Numbered from the stretch's first letter, positions 8,708 to 17,836 are shown. The stretch is DNA of 64,000 nt from Psychrobacter sp. P2G3 (GCF_001593285.1 NZ_CP012529.1:1860001-1924000), one strand, 5' to 3'. A program made the numbers and translations. The notes: generated by a model from the sequence alone, not told the origin.

Positions 8708-10147
8708 TTATCTGTGGCGCCTAGAACGTATAATCGTCCGAATAATAAATATAATAATGACGATAGCTACGATGATGCCTATTATCGCAAGCAGGCCTGC
8801 ATACTTAATTAAAAAAGGTTGCTCAGGTTCTGATGCTATTACTTTATCGACATCAGCGGCACTTACATTACTGCTAGCAAGACTGCCAAAGTTCACGCGT
8901 ACATAATTGGTAATACCAGCAATTTGCTGACTGCTTAACTCTTCTGAAAATCCAGGCATTTTAGGACTGGTATTGGTTGCGCCATTAATACCATGAAGAA
9001 TAACGTTGATTAGACCATCTGGATTATTACGTCGGATACTACTTAGACCGATAATAGGTGCATAACGGGCATCGGGCTGACCATAACCATCGACCCCATG
9101 ACAGCTACCACAAGCAGCAAGGTATAACGCTTCGGGCGAATTACTACCGCCACTAACATCCGCTTTAGCCTGTGCCAAATAATCTTTTTGAGCAAGAAGA
9201 TCATGAGTGATTGATTCATTAATCGGGGTTGGTAAACGTGATGCATCGACCGGATGAATTTTGTCATCTGTTCGGACAGCGGGTACGGCTTTAAGATAAG
9301 AGGCAATTGCATTCAAATCTGCATCTTTTAGATAGCGAGTGCTGTGCGCAACCACTTCACCCATCGGACCGCCAGCAAAGACCCGTTGATCCAGCTCACC
9401 TGTACGCAAATAGGTGATGATATCTTGCTCACTCCAATTACCTATCCCACTCGATTTATCAGGGGTGATATTTGGTGCGTACCAAGTGCCAAGTTGTGCA
9501 CCTGACAGATAATTATCTTTATCAAAACCCATGGTACTGTTACGCGGCGTATGACAAGTGCCACAATGAGCAAGGTTATTTACTAAGTACTCGCCGCGTT
9601 GCTGCGTTTGCGTTAGCCCCTCACGATTTTCTGTAGAAGGTATGTTAATCGCGTTCCAACCTAACATTAAGGTACGAAAGTTAAACGGAAAAGGTAAATC
9701 TGTTTTGTACTCAGGAGCTTCATCAACGACTGGTACGGTCTGCAGATAAGCAAATAACGCACTGACATCTTCATCTTTCATGCCGTTATAAGATGGATAT
9801 GGCATGGCAGGATAAATCATGTGGTCGAGAGCACGGCCTTGCTGGAGCGCTTTTTTTAGATCCGCTTCGGTATAGTTGCCGATACCATAGCGTTTTGACG
9901 GGGTAATATTGGTCGCGTAAATATCACCCATTGGAGTTTCAATTGCGACACCCCCCGTATAGTCCTCGCCATGGCAAGCCATACAGTCAGCAGCACGTGC
10001 AATATAAGCACCGCGGTTGACTAAATCGCTATTGGCAGGGCTTACATTAGGCAAGCTTGCACTTGGAGTGTTAACTCCTTCAGCCATCACGGTGCTGGAA
10101 GTGAAACCAATAATAAGCATCGATAACATTATAGAAAGTGGCTTCAT
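8708..10147 (-). CDS. Triheme cytochrome c with C-terminal membrane anchor, module copy B
   Basis: A 479-residue exported protein with a signal peptide ending near STVMA and three heme c motifs: CMACH (55-59), CGTCH and CGSCH. It aligns with the protein at 4583-5911 over almost its full length. It then continues past DVDKVIASEPEQP into one strong transmembrane helix, FLIKYAGLLAIIGIIVAIVI and following Ile-rich residues, ending in RSRRHR. A C-terminal helix with a basic tail fits anchoring of the cytochrome at the inner membrane, as in quinone-reducing dehydrogenase cytochrome subunits. It is the first gene of copy B; the 700-bp AT-rich region upstream should hold the promoter. Confidence 0.9.
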   Translation of the reverse strand: MKPLSIMLSMLIIGFTSSTVMAEGVNTPSASLPNVSPANSDLVNRGAYIARAADCMACHGEDYTGGVAIETPMGDIYATNITPSKRYGIGNYTEADLKKALQQGRALDHMIYPAMPYPSYNGMKDEDVSALFAYLQTVPVVDEAPEYKTDLPFPFNFRTLMLGWNAINIPSTENREGLTQTQQRGEYLVNNLAHCGTCHTPRNSTMGFDKDNYLSGAQLGTWYAPNITPDKSSGIGNWSEQDIITYLRTGELDQRVFAGGPMGEVVAHSTRYLKDADLNAIASYLKAVPAVRTDDKIHPVDASRLPTPINESITHDLLAQKDYLAQAKADVSGGSNSPEALYLAACGSCHGVDGYGQPDARYAPIIGLSSIRRNNPDGLINVILHGINGATNTSPKMPGFSEELSSQQIAGITNYVRVNFGSLASSNVSAADVDKVIASEPEQPFLIKYAGLLAIIGIIVAIVIIIFIIRTIIRSRRHR

Positions 10148-10876
10148 AATATCCTCATATAGCTGGCATATAGTGGCTGGAAAAATTAAGGCTGCTTAAT
10201 AAAAAAGAAGTAGAAAAAGGTAGTCAACAGTTTTCAAAACTAACAGTCCGGTTCTATTCTGCCTTATTATTGTGATTAGTCCTGTATAGACTTTCAGTGT
10301 TGGTATTGGTGTTGGTTACTCGTTTATGAATAGATATTTCCATTAATTATTACACTTATATGTCAAGTAATTTATATTTACCCTCTTAAGGTAAAACTAT
10401 TTCGCTATTATTGCTTAAATATTAACCTATTTAACTCATTTTTTTACAAAAATTAAAATTTACCATTGACACATCAACCGTGACAAAATTTTCAAAATAA
10501 TTAATCATATAATATTTAATAATTATCTAATAAAGCCTTTAAAAACATCTACTAAGCTTAAATATAGTTCATTATTTTATTAAAACGATATTTAATAGTT
10601 GCATGAAAACTCACTACTTTATTCGCTTAGGCTAATTTATACAGAGAGTATTGTATACATAACATATACAAATGCTGAGACAGATTTTTTAATGTAAATA
10701 TATAACTCACAAATAAATAATTTATACAACATAAAAAATCAGCTGTTTTCTGTTGAAGTAAATTTGATATTTTTGAAAATAAACGACACTAAGCAAAAGT
10801 ATACTATTGCTTAATAATAGGTTTTGGTTATTATGTAAGCTATTTGAGTACTACAAAAGGTATGCTGAGAATTACT
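10148..10876. other. AT-rich intergenic region between divergent genes
   Basis: About 730 bp of very AT-rich sequence between the minus-strand cytochrome module and a small plus-strand lipoprotein gene. It presumably contains both divergent promoters. I see no convincing gene, tRNA or long repeat here. Confidence 0.5.
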
Positions 10877-11026
10877 ATGAAATCGTTCAATTTTTCCTGC
10901 GTGCTTTTAATCATGACGCTACTTACTGGCTGCCAAGCCATTCAGTTTTTTGATAGTCCTATTCCTGTCACTTCTAACCCTAACTTAGTCAATGTTAATT
11001 CGGTTGATAATCCGTTCAATCAATAG
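10877..11026 (+). CDS. Small putative lipoprotein (49 residues)
   Basis: A very short protein starting MKSFNFSCVLLIMTLLTGCQ. It has a positively charged start, a hydrophobic core and a good lipobox LLTGC, leaving a mature peptide of about 30 residues rich in Pro, Asn and Val (SPIPVTSNPNLVNVNSVDN). In-frame starts at 10844 (TTG) and 10862 (ATG, with AAAGG almost adjacent) are possible; I prefer 10877 because it gives a canonical lipoprotein signal. A strong terminator follows within 30 bases, which supports a real transcript. I do not recognise a family. It could be an envelope micro-lipoprotein of lineage-restricted function. Confidence 0.55.
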   Translation: MKSFNFSCVLLIMTLLTGCQAIQFFDSPIPVTSNPNLVNVNSVDNPFNQ

Positions 11027-11049
11027 CAATCAATATAAACAGCGCCCAT

Positions 11050-11087
11050 TAAAAAAGCAGACATCAATATTGACGTCTGCTTTTTTA
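11050..11087. terminator. Strong terminator
   Basis: AAAAAAGCAGAC and GTCTGCTTTTTT form a 12-base-pair stem with a short loop. It lies between the small plus-strand lipoprotein gene and the convergent flavodoxin-like gene, so it can act in both directions. Confidence 0.88.
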
Positions 11088-11148
11088 TCATTATTTAATA
11101 TTCACTACTTTATACGTAATGAGTATTAACTTACTATATTTTAATCAC

Positions 11149-11757
11149 TTAACATGCTGGCTGATGCTTAATTATGGTCTTTGCCAAATGATCACCAAAC
11201 CAAATAGCAGTATCAATATCACCTTTGCCTGGAGTTTCCTCAGGTGGTCCATCAAGCGACTGAGTCATCAAACCTAAGAAGCTTGATAATCGGTTTAAAT
11301 CATTTTCACCATGACCTGTCGGCATAAGTGGTAGCCCAATCCAGTTCATGCCATGCTGCATAGCATATAATGAAATCTGCTGTAATACTGCCAATTTGTC
11401 ACCACTTAGACCACCTGAGTTAGCAAAAGCGGCTGCCCACTTACCTTCCCATTTTCGATGGTACCAACGCTTGGAGGTCTCATCCATAAAAGTTTTGAAT
11501 TCAGCCGTGACACTGCCCATATATACCGCACTACCAAAAACGAGCAAATCTGCCTGATCCAAAAAATTCCAGTCAACGTCATGAACATCGACAGCTTTAG
11601 CTTGCGCCTCTGGTAATTGTTGGCGTGCACCCTCGACTATCGCTTCAGCTACGCGCTTGGTATGACCATAATTACTATGATAAATAACCGCTATTGATAC
11701 AGTACGCAGGTTATCAGTATTGGAAGATTGCAAAGACGGTGCTACAGATGTATTCAT
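11149..11757 (-). CDS. Flavodoxin-fold / NADPH-dependent FMN reductase family protein
   Basis: A 202-residue protein with a flavodoxin-like phosphate-binding motif IAVIYHSNYGHTKRVAEAI (about residues 21-39), then LLVFGSAVYMGSVTAEFKTF, AAAFANSGGLSGDK and PLMPTGHGEND. These correspond to the FMN-binding loops of the WrbA/flavodoxin superfamily. Such proteins are cytosolic FMN-dependent quinone or other reductases; which substrate applies here cannot be told. It ends against the terminator at 11050-11087 and stands alone, with a long upstream intergenic region separating it from the divergent sulfur transporter. The first 18 residues are not part of the fold and a slightly later start is possible. 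Confidence 0.82.
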   Translation of the reverse strand: MNTSVAPSLQSSNTDNLRTVSIAVIYHSNYGHTKRVAEAIVEGARQQLPEAQAKAVDVHDVDWNFLDQADLLVFGSAVYMGSVTAEFKTFMDETSKRWYHRKWEGKWAAAFANSGGLSGDKLAVLQQISLYAMQHGMNWIGLPLMPTGHGENDLNRLSSFLGLMTQSLDGPPEETPGKGDIDTAIWFGDHLAKTIIKHQPAC

Positions 11758-12403
11758 ACGAACTCTAATAATGGGTAATAAGTAATTAATTGAATAGTTA
11801 AAAGTTAATACTTTAAAACTTCATGAAATATGATTAATAACAATTTGAGCGGCTCACGATAATCAGTGCCATTTGGCTCATTGCTGCACTTTGCATTGTT
11901 TAGCAGCAGTAAAGGCCACCCTCATGATCTATATGTTGATAAAGCACACTAAATAATATGCGCCAAGCTTCAGTAAATTCAAGCATATCAATATTAGACG
12001 CGTCTTGGTTAGCGCTTAATTTATTAGTGCACACTTTTTTTATTAGTGCATACTCTAGCGAGATTTGACAGATTATCAACCAATCTTATGTAAGTAATCA
12101 ATATTAGTCTGCATAAGCTACGAGCCAGCTCCTGCCAATTATAGTGAAAACCGATAATAACAAACGAGCTGATTCAAATATATGTTATTCCATATTATTA
12201 TATGCTAATTCTTATTCTTCTAGTGCCTTCATGTTTACTTTCATTCCAATAAGACTATGATGTAGCGCTGATTCGTTACTCATTGTAGAACTTCAACAAG
12301 TTCTATAAATCGACATAGAATCCACACTTCTACATCCAATATTCTAAAAAACTCTTATAAAAATAACATCCGATCAAATGCATCGGAGAAGGAAGCTATT
12401 ACT
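11758..12403. other. Divergent intergenic region with direct repeats
   Basis: About 650 bp between the flavodoxin-like gene and the sulfur transporter. It contains two nearly identical 16-base direct repeats, TTTATTAGTGCACACT at 12020-12035 and TTTATTAGTGCATACT at 12039-12054, a possible regulator site. A clear ribosome site, GGAGAAGGAAG, lies just before the transporter start. No coding sequence is evident. Confidence 0.5.
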
Positions 12404-13663
12404 TTGAATACTATCACTAGAGTTCAACCGGTAAACGACACAAAAGATCCTGTTGTGAGAGAGAATCTTGCTTTAAATGCACCGCAGAAAGCGTTAATAG
12501 CGGGAGGCGCAGTTGCAGGTCTGCTGCTGCTTATTCATTTACTTGATACCCAACACATATCCCAATCATTGCTCCTTGGCATTGGTCTTTTGCTAGGTTA
12601 TACCCTCTTTCATGCTCGCTTTGGTTTTACCTCCGCGTTCAGACGTATGATGGCAGTAGGCAATGGGCAGGCAATGCGCTCCCATATGCTGATGTTGGCG
12701 GTCGCTGTGACGTTGTTTGCGCCAATACTTGCCTATGGCACCACCATTTTTGGTGGGCCAGTCGCAGGCTATGTCGCACCGTTGGGTGTCAGCTTAGTCG
12801 TGGGGGCTTTCGTGTTCGGCATTGGCATGCAACTTGGTGGCGGCTGTGCTTCTGGCACGCTCTACGCGATAGGAGGTGGACGTTCTGTCATGTTCATAAC
12901 TTTTATCTTCTTCATAGTCGGAGCCACGATTGGCGCTTATCATCTCCCATTTTGGACAGAAGAGATGCCAGCTTATGCACCCTATTCGTTAGCCACTTCT
13001 ACAGGCCTCGGTTATACAGGCGCGTGGCTAGTATCGCTTGCACTATTCGGTTTAATCGCATGGGTAACGTTAATCATTGAGAGAAAAAGAAACGCACCAA
13101 AGATGGCACCCGTGCCTTCTGAATCTGGTTGGAAACGGATTTTTCGAGGCTCTTGGCCACTGTTTGCGGCAGCAATTATTCTAGCCCTACTTAATGCATT
13201 GACCTTACTAACGCGTGGTCAGCCTTGGGGCATTACTTCAGCCTTTACATTATGGGGTTCTAAAATTGCTAGCGGTTTGGGCGTTGATGTTGCCAGCTGG
13301 GGCTATTGGCAAGGGGCTAATGCTGCCGCTCTTGATGCTTCTATCTTTGCAGATTCAACGACTGTACTAAATATCGGTATCATCATTGGCGCATTTATCG
13401 CTTCGGCAGCGGGTGGTTTGTTCAAATTTACCCAGATTACTGCAGGTAATTTTGCTGCTTCTGTGATTGGTGGTCTGATGATGGGATACGGTGCGCGTCT
13501 TGCATTTGGCTGTAATATCGGTGCTTACTTCGGTGGTATCGCTTCTTTTAGTTTGCACGGTTATATTTGGGGCATACTCGCAATGGCAGGGACTTTCTTA
13601 GCATTATACTTGCGTCCGCTATTTGGACTGTCAGTACCGAAGTCCAATGATTCTGTGTGCTAA
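12404..13663 (+). CDS. YeeE/YedE-family sulfur (thiosulfate) transporter
   Basis: A 419-residue polytopic membrane protein of the YeeE/YedE (DUF395) family, two related halves with many hydrophobic helices. Conserved Cys motifs are visible: QLGGGCASGTLY in the first half and ARLAFGCNIGAYFGG in the second, plus a C-terminal SVC. In characterised YeeE/TsuA proteins such cysteines relay thiosulfate across the membrane, so uptake of thiosulfate or a related sulfur compound is likely. The start is TTG at 12404, preceded by GGAGAAGGAAG at good spacing; the nearest upstream ATG is out of frame. No TusA-like partner or sulfur-metabolism gene sits beside it. A bidirectional terminator follows. Confidence 0.88.
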   Translation: MNTITRVQPVNDTKDPVVRENLALNAPQKALIAGGAVAGLLLLIHLLDTQHISQSLLLGIGLLLGYTLFHARFGFTSAFRRMMAVGNGQAMRSHMLMLAVAVTLFAPILAYGTTIFGGPVAGYVAPLGVSLVVGAFVFGIGMQLGGGCASGTLYAIGGGRSVMFITFIFFIVGATIGAYHLPFWTEEMPAYAPYSLATSTGLGYTGAWLVSLALFGLIAWVTLIIERKRNAPKMAPVPSESGWKRIFRGSWPLFAAAIILALLNALTLLTRGQPWGITSAFTLWGSKIASGLGVDVASWGYWQGANAAALDASIFADSTTVLNIGIIIGAFIASAAGGLFKFTQITAGNFAASVIGGLMMGYGARLAFGCNIGAYFGGIASFSLHGYIWGILAMAGTFLALYLRPLFGLSVPKSNDSVC

Positions 13664-13690
13664 TAATAAGTAATCAGATTGAATCGACAA

Positions 13691-13723
13691 TAAAAAATAG
13701 CAGGTTTTAGGCTGCTATTTTTT
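13691..13723. terminator. Bidirectional terminator
   Basis: AAAAAATAGCAG and CTGCTATTTTTT form a perfect stem around a short loop between the convergent transporter and pgeF genes. Confidence 0.88.
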
Positions 13724-13761
13724 ATTTCTATATACCCCAATATTTTTTTCAAGCATTGTAC

Positions 13762-14706
13762 CTAAATGGCTAAACTGCGCACGACAATCAATGCCATTCG
13801 CCCTGTAGCTGGCTGCTGCAAATGCGTCTGCCGCCGATAAGAATAATAACGAGGATCAGCATAGCTACAGTCAATATCTGAATCGTTAGAAACACGGATA
13901 CCTAACGTTTCTAATTGATAGGCAGCAAGCTTCGGTAAATCTAGCTTTATCTTATCGCTGCCATCAGTAGAATTGGCTGGTATAGAAAATAGCGCGGCAA
14001 AATTATCCAGATGCTCGGTTGATAATGAGTTACTTTCTATACAACCTGCTAATAACTTATCTCGAACTTGGCTACCTACTTCATAGTGCGCTTGGCTAAT
14101 ACTAACGCCAATCCAAGCTATAATCTGCCCTGCCGACTCAAAACGCTCAGCAGTAGTCTTAATAATGCCACACGCCAGCCCTTGCCAGCCAGCATGAATA
14201 GCTGCTATCTGTCCACTTGCTGGTTGATATAAGACAATAGGTACGCAATCTGCGGTCATGATAGCTAGACCCAGTTCAGCTTGCTGACTGACTAGCGCAT
14301 CAGCATCTACCGGACGCATACTCAGCGGACTGACATCAACATCATGAATCTGCTTGCCATGAACCTGATTGACCCAGTGTAAGCGTTTGATAGAGGCACG
14401 CTGCTGCGTTGCTAATTGCTGGTTGATAGCAGCTAATAGACGCATACGATTATCTAATACTTGTGCAGGGTTATCAGCGACATGCAATCCAAGGTTCAAC
14501 TCACCATAGCTTGCTTGCTCTGTTTGCAGCATTTTTTGAGATTTCTGATTATACGTCTCAGACTCTGTACTTTTAAAATCAGCACCTTCAAGACCTGGAT
14601 TTTTAAAATCAGTATCCTCAAAATCAGCCGTTTGCAAGGCTGCTGTCTGAAACACAGTCACATCATCAAGCTGTGCCAGCATCGTCAGGGGAAGTTTGTC
14701 TGTCAT
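13762..14706 (-). CDS. pgeF: Peptidoglycan editing factor PgeF / YfiH (DUF152) with N-terminal insert
   Basis: A 314-residue DUF152 protein. Family motifs include LNLGLHVADNP, WVNQVHGKQI, AIMTADCVPIVLY and AAIHAGWQGL; Cys and His of the last two belong to the copper- or zinc-binding site. Family members have been linked to editing of muropeptide precursors and to purine nucleoside phosphorolysis with laccase-like activity. It follows rluD with a 3-base gap, the same order as E. coli rluD-yfiH. Oddity: where the family normally has a short TTRxGGVS-like turn, this protein has about 40 extra residues including six pentads with Phe or Leu at 19, 24, 29, 34, 39 and 44 (e.g. ADFED, TDFKN, GADFK), resembling pentapeptide repeats. 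Confidence 0.9.
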   Translation of the reverse strand: MTDKLPLTMLAQLDDVTVFQTAALQTADFEDTDFKNPGLEGADFKSTESETYNQKSQKMLQTEQASYGELNLGLHVADNPAQVLDNRMRLLAAINQQLATQQRASIKRLHWVNQVHGKQIHDVDVSPLSMRPVDADALVSQQAELGLAIMTADCVPIVLYQPASGQIAAIHAGWQGLACGIIKTTAERFESAGQIIAWIGVSISQAHYEVGSQVRDKLLAGCIESNSLSTEHLDNFAALFSIPANSTDGSDKIKLDLPKLAAYQLETLGIRVSNDSDIDCSYADPRYYSYRRQTHLQQPATGRMALIVVRSLAI

Positions 14707-14709
14707 ATC

Positions 14710-15876
14710 TTATTCGTCATCATAGCCATCACTTAACACTGCCATCAACTTCTGCATATCTTCAGGAATAGGTGTCGTCACTTCGATGTCCTCACCCGTC
14801 GTCGGATGAACAAAGCCTAGGGTATAGGCATGTAATGCTTGACGCGGGAAATTACTAATCGCATTGCGCTGAGCCTCTGTCAAGCCTGCTCGTAATTGAC
14901 GACGACCACCATAGACGCGATCACCCACAATTGGATAGGTAATATGACTTAAATGCACACGAATCTGATGGGTACGTCCAGTCTCAAGCCCTACATCTAA
15001 TAGACAATAATTATCATTAAGGGCAGTGACGTTTAACAAGTGCGTGACCGCTTCACGCCCAGCTGTCATAACAGTCATCTTGGTACGCTGATTACGATGA
15101 CGGCCAATCGGTGCATCAATACGACGATGGCGCATCAGGCTTGCTTGATCGCCAGCTACTACACATTGATAATGACGATAAACAGATTTGTCTTTCAACT
15201 GTTCCATTAAAGCCATTTGAGCGGGTTTGGTTTTGCCAATAAGCAATAACCCAGAAGTATCTTTATCAATACGATGTACCAGACCTGCACGCGGCAAATG
15301 ATGCTGCTGCGGATAGTGATACAGTAGCGCGTTGACCAAAGTGCCAGTCTGATTACCAGCGCCAGGATGCACCACCATACCCACAGGCTTATTGATGACC
15401 AATACGGCGTCATCTTCATAAACCACTTCAATATCGATATTTTCTGGCTGATCTTCGCTGTGCTGCTGCAGTGTCGTCGAGAGATGTATAACGTCTCCCG
15501 CTTTGACGCGTTGCTTAGGCTTTTGCACGCTGCCATTATATAACAAGCTGCCGTCGCTAACCCAGCCCTGGAGCTGCGCACGCGAGAAGTCAGTGAAAAC
15601 TTGTGAAGCAAGCTTGTCTATACGTAAACCCGCTTCATTTTCAGTAACGGTATAGGTCATATCAATAACTTGCGGTATAGCTTGTCCAGCTATAGAATTA
15701 TCGTCACCTTGCTCTTCATCATGACTTTCATCATCGTCGTCATCGATTTCTTCATAATCTAGAGCCGACTCATCGTCAAGTAAGTCGCCATCGTTTAACA
15801 ATTCATCCTGTACGGATGGTTGTTGCGCTGATAGTTCAGTATCAGGTATCTGTTTCGGTGTTATATTTGTGGTCAT
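14710..15876 (-). CDS. rluD: Ribosomal large subunit pseudouridine synthase D (RluD family)
   Basis: An RluA/RluD-family pseudouridine synthase: S4 domain (LRIDKLASQVFTDFSRAQLQ) followed by the catalytic domain with HRIDKDTSGLLLIGKT, whose Asp is the nucleophile, and TGRTHQIRVHL. RluD modifies uridines of helix 69 in 23S rRNA. I chose MTTNITPK (15876) as start, giving 388 residues; an in-frame TTG at 15966 would add 30 residues but no start here has a convincing ribosome site. Residues of the N-terminal 75 are extremely acidic (EEIDDDDDESHDEEQGDD) and not part of the family core. pgeF follows immediately; bamD is divergent upstream, whereas in E. coli bamD sits beside rluD. Confidence 0.9.
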   Translation of the reverse strand: MTTNITPKQIPDTELSAQQPSVQDELLNDGDLLDDESALDYEEIDDDDDESHDEEQGDDNSIAGQAIPQVIDMTYTVTENEAGLRIDKLASQVFTDFSRAQLQGWVSDGSLLYNGSVQKPKQRVKAGDVIHLSTTLQQHSEDQPENIDIEVVYEDDAVLVINKPVGMVVHPGAGNQTGTLVNALLYHYPQQHHLPRAGLVHRIDKDTSGLLLIGKTKPAQMALMEQLKDKSVYRHYQCVVAGDQASLMRHRRIDAPIGRHRNQRTKMTVMTAGREAVTHLLNVTALNDNYCLLDVGLETGRTHQIRVHLSHITYPIVGDRVYGGRRQLRAGLTEAQRNAISNFPRQALHAYTLGFVHPTTGEDIEVTTPIPEDMQKLMAVLSDGYDDE

Positions 15877-16573
15877 AGCATTATTATTCGTAGCAGATTT
15901 ATAGGTGACAATTTCCATAAATGAAAAAGTCATAAGGAGTAACTTTATAAAGCTATAAAGCCGCAATTCATAGGGTATTAAAATTAGAACCCTAAAAAAT
16001 CACAATAAAAAGTCGGTTAAATATCGCTATAGTGTAACATGCCAAGAGCCTTTAGCCCTACAGTTGCGAGTACTTATCTATCATCTTCTATCGAGACATA
16101 TGCCACTAGACGTTCTAACATATAACTCTCTATAATATAACGTTGCCGTAATTTACTGTATATTCGGGAATAATAGCAATATTTGTCGTCGCCCATCAAA
16201 GTCGCTCATGCTAAACTATTCAAAATTTATCATATGACGCTTTACTGATAAGCATAGCCATCAAACTTTGCAACAATAAAAAGGATAACTGTCTATAAAT
16301 ATAGTGCTGATTAATTGTAATTTGACTACAAAATAGCGCACGAAAAAATAGACGAAGGAAACGTTATTCTATAAAGTAATCGTGGTTTTGCTGTATGCTA
16401 TGCCGCAGCTATGTTCAATTATGAGCAGTTATTTACTTGATACCTTGCTGTTTTATACCTTTGTTGTTTTGCACGTTGTTATCTTATAGCTTGATAGTCA
16501 GCTTTTTATCATTAACTTTGTTCTTAGTATGATAGCGCCACCGCTATTATGCGCCTTGTGTCGGAGAAGAAGT
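15877..16573. other. Divergent rluD-bamD intergenic region
   Basis: Nearly 700 bp of AT-rich sequence between the divergent rluD and bamD genes. It should contain both promoters. Parts of it can be read as N-terminal extensions of either gene (to 15966 and from 16529), but neither has a better ribosome site. No RNA gene recognised. Confidence 0.5.
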
Positions 16574-17752
16574 ATGCGCCCTATTGGCAACACATTTATC
16601 AAAATCTCATCAATAACCTTGCTTGCCATAAGTGTAAACTTGGTAGGCTGTCAGACTTTTAAAAACCTGACTAGTAAAGACAGCGATGCGGTCGAAACTG
16701 CTGAAAAGTCAGAGCAAGGTTACTATAGTGATGCTATTGCTCAAATCGATAAGGGACGCTATATACAGGCTATCGAAGACCTGACTAATTTACGTACTTT
16801 TTATCCTACAGGGCAATATGCTGAGCAAGCACTGCTTGACACAATGTATGCTCAATATGCAAGTGGCAGCTTTGAAACAGCAGCGGCAAGTGCTGATCGA
16901 TTTATTAGCCTCTACCCTGCTAACCCGCAAGTCAGTTACGCATATTACGTACGCGGTGTGGCCAATATGCAAGGCTCATCTGAAGGTATTAAACTGTTTA
17001 AGCTTAATCAGTCTGAACGTGATACTGCCTATTTTCGTATCGCCTTTGCTAACTTCCAAGAGCTTATCAATAAATACCCCAACAGTCCTTATGCGCCCGA
17101 TGCAGCGCAACGTATGACTTTTATCTATAATCAATTTGCTCATAGTGAGTTGACCGCTGCTAACTGGTATATCGAACGTAAAGCGCATGTAGCCGCTGTA
17201 AATCGTGCCAAATGGGTATTCCAGTATTATCCACTGAGCGAAGCCGTACCAGAAGCGATCGCTATCCTTGCTTACAGCCATCAGCAGTTAGGATTGACGG
17301 ACTTAGCGAAAGAATATAAAACCCTACTCCAGATCAACTATCCAGAATGGCTTACTAGCGATGGGCGTGTCAGGTTGTCTACCAAGGCTGACCGTTCATG
17401 GTTGAATAAACTAACCTTTGGACAGCTTGGTCGTGCCAGCTTAAAAGATACACCGCTTAGCAATGGTGAATATACTGGAGCAACCAAAACTCAAATAGTT
17501 CGAGCGGCTACTCAGCTTAGATTGCCAGCTACTAATGCTGCTTCTCCAGTTGCTAGTGGTGCGCCAACTCGTCGCAATACTGGTGTTAATATAGGTTTGG
17601 GTTTACCTGAAAATGTGACTGAGCAAGTATCTAGTCAAGGTAGTCCAAGTGCTGCGGCAACAGAAGCCACCGTGAATCCACAAAACATGAATCCAACTCG
17701 CAGTACTATGTCACCTACTGATGATACTGTAGATATGGACGATGACAATTAA
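16574..17752 (+). CDS. bamD: Outer membrane protein assembly factor BamD (ComL)
   Basis: A 392-residue lipoprotein of the BAM complex, which inserts beta-barrel proteins into the outer membrane. The signal peptide ends in the lipobox LVGC (about residue 28). TPR-like helices follow: YSDAIAQIDKGRYIQAIEDL, FYPTGQYAEQALLDTMYAQY, LYPANPQVSYAYYVRGVANM and YPNSPYAPDAAQRM. Start at 16574 is supported by GGAGAAG 4 bases upstream; a frame extension to 16529 is unlikely. Compared with the roughly 245 residues of E. coli BamD, this one carries over 100 extra C-terminal residues rich in Ser, Thr, Pro and Asn that end in DMDDDN. Confidence 0.92.
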   Translation: MRPIGNTFIKISSITLLAISVNLVGCQTFKNLTSKDSDAVETAEKSEQGYYSDAIAQIDKGRYIQAIEDLTNLRTFYPTGQYAEQALLDTMYAQYASGSFETAAASADRFISLYPANPQVSYAYYVRGVANMQGSSEGIKLFKLNQSERDTAYFRIAFANFQELINKYPNSPYAPDAAQRMTFIYNQFAHSELTAANWYIERKAHVAAVNRAKWVFQYYPLSEAVPEAIAILAYSHQQLGLTDLAKEYKTLLQINYPEWLTSDGRVRLSTKADRSWLNKLTFGQLGRASLKDTPLSNGEYTGATKTQIVRAATQLRLPATNAASPVASGAPTRRNTGVNIGLGLPENVTEQVSSQGSPSAAATEATVNPQNMNPTRSTMSPTDDTVDMDDDN

Positions 17753-17807
17753 ATTATCTAGGTAATTGTTATACCTTTAAAATAGACTACAACTTACGAT
17801 AAACCAT

Positions 17808-17836
17808 AGGGCCAACTGTATAGTTGGCCTTATTTT
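17808..17836 (+). terminator. bamD terminator
   Basis: GGCCAACT and AGTTGGCC form a perfect 8-bp stem around GTAT, followed by TTATTTT, 55-80 bases after the bamD stop. The remainder of the 307-bp gap to dnaG shows no gene; an rpsU gene, often upstream of dnaG, is absent here. Confidence 0.78.
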
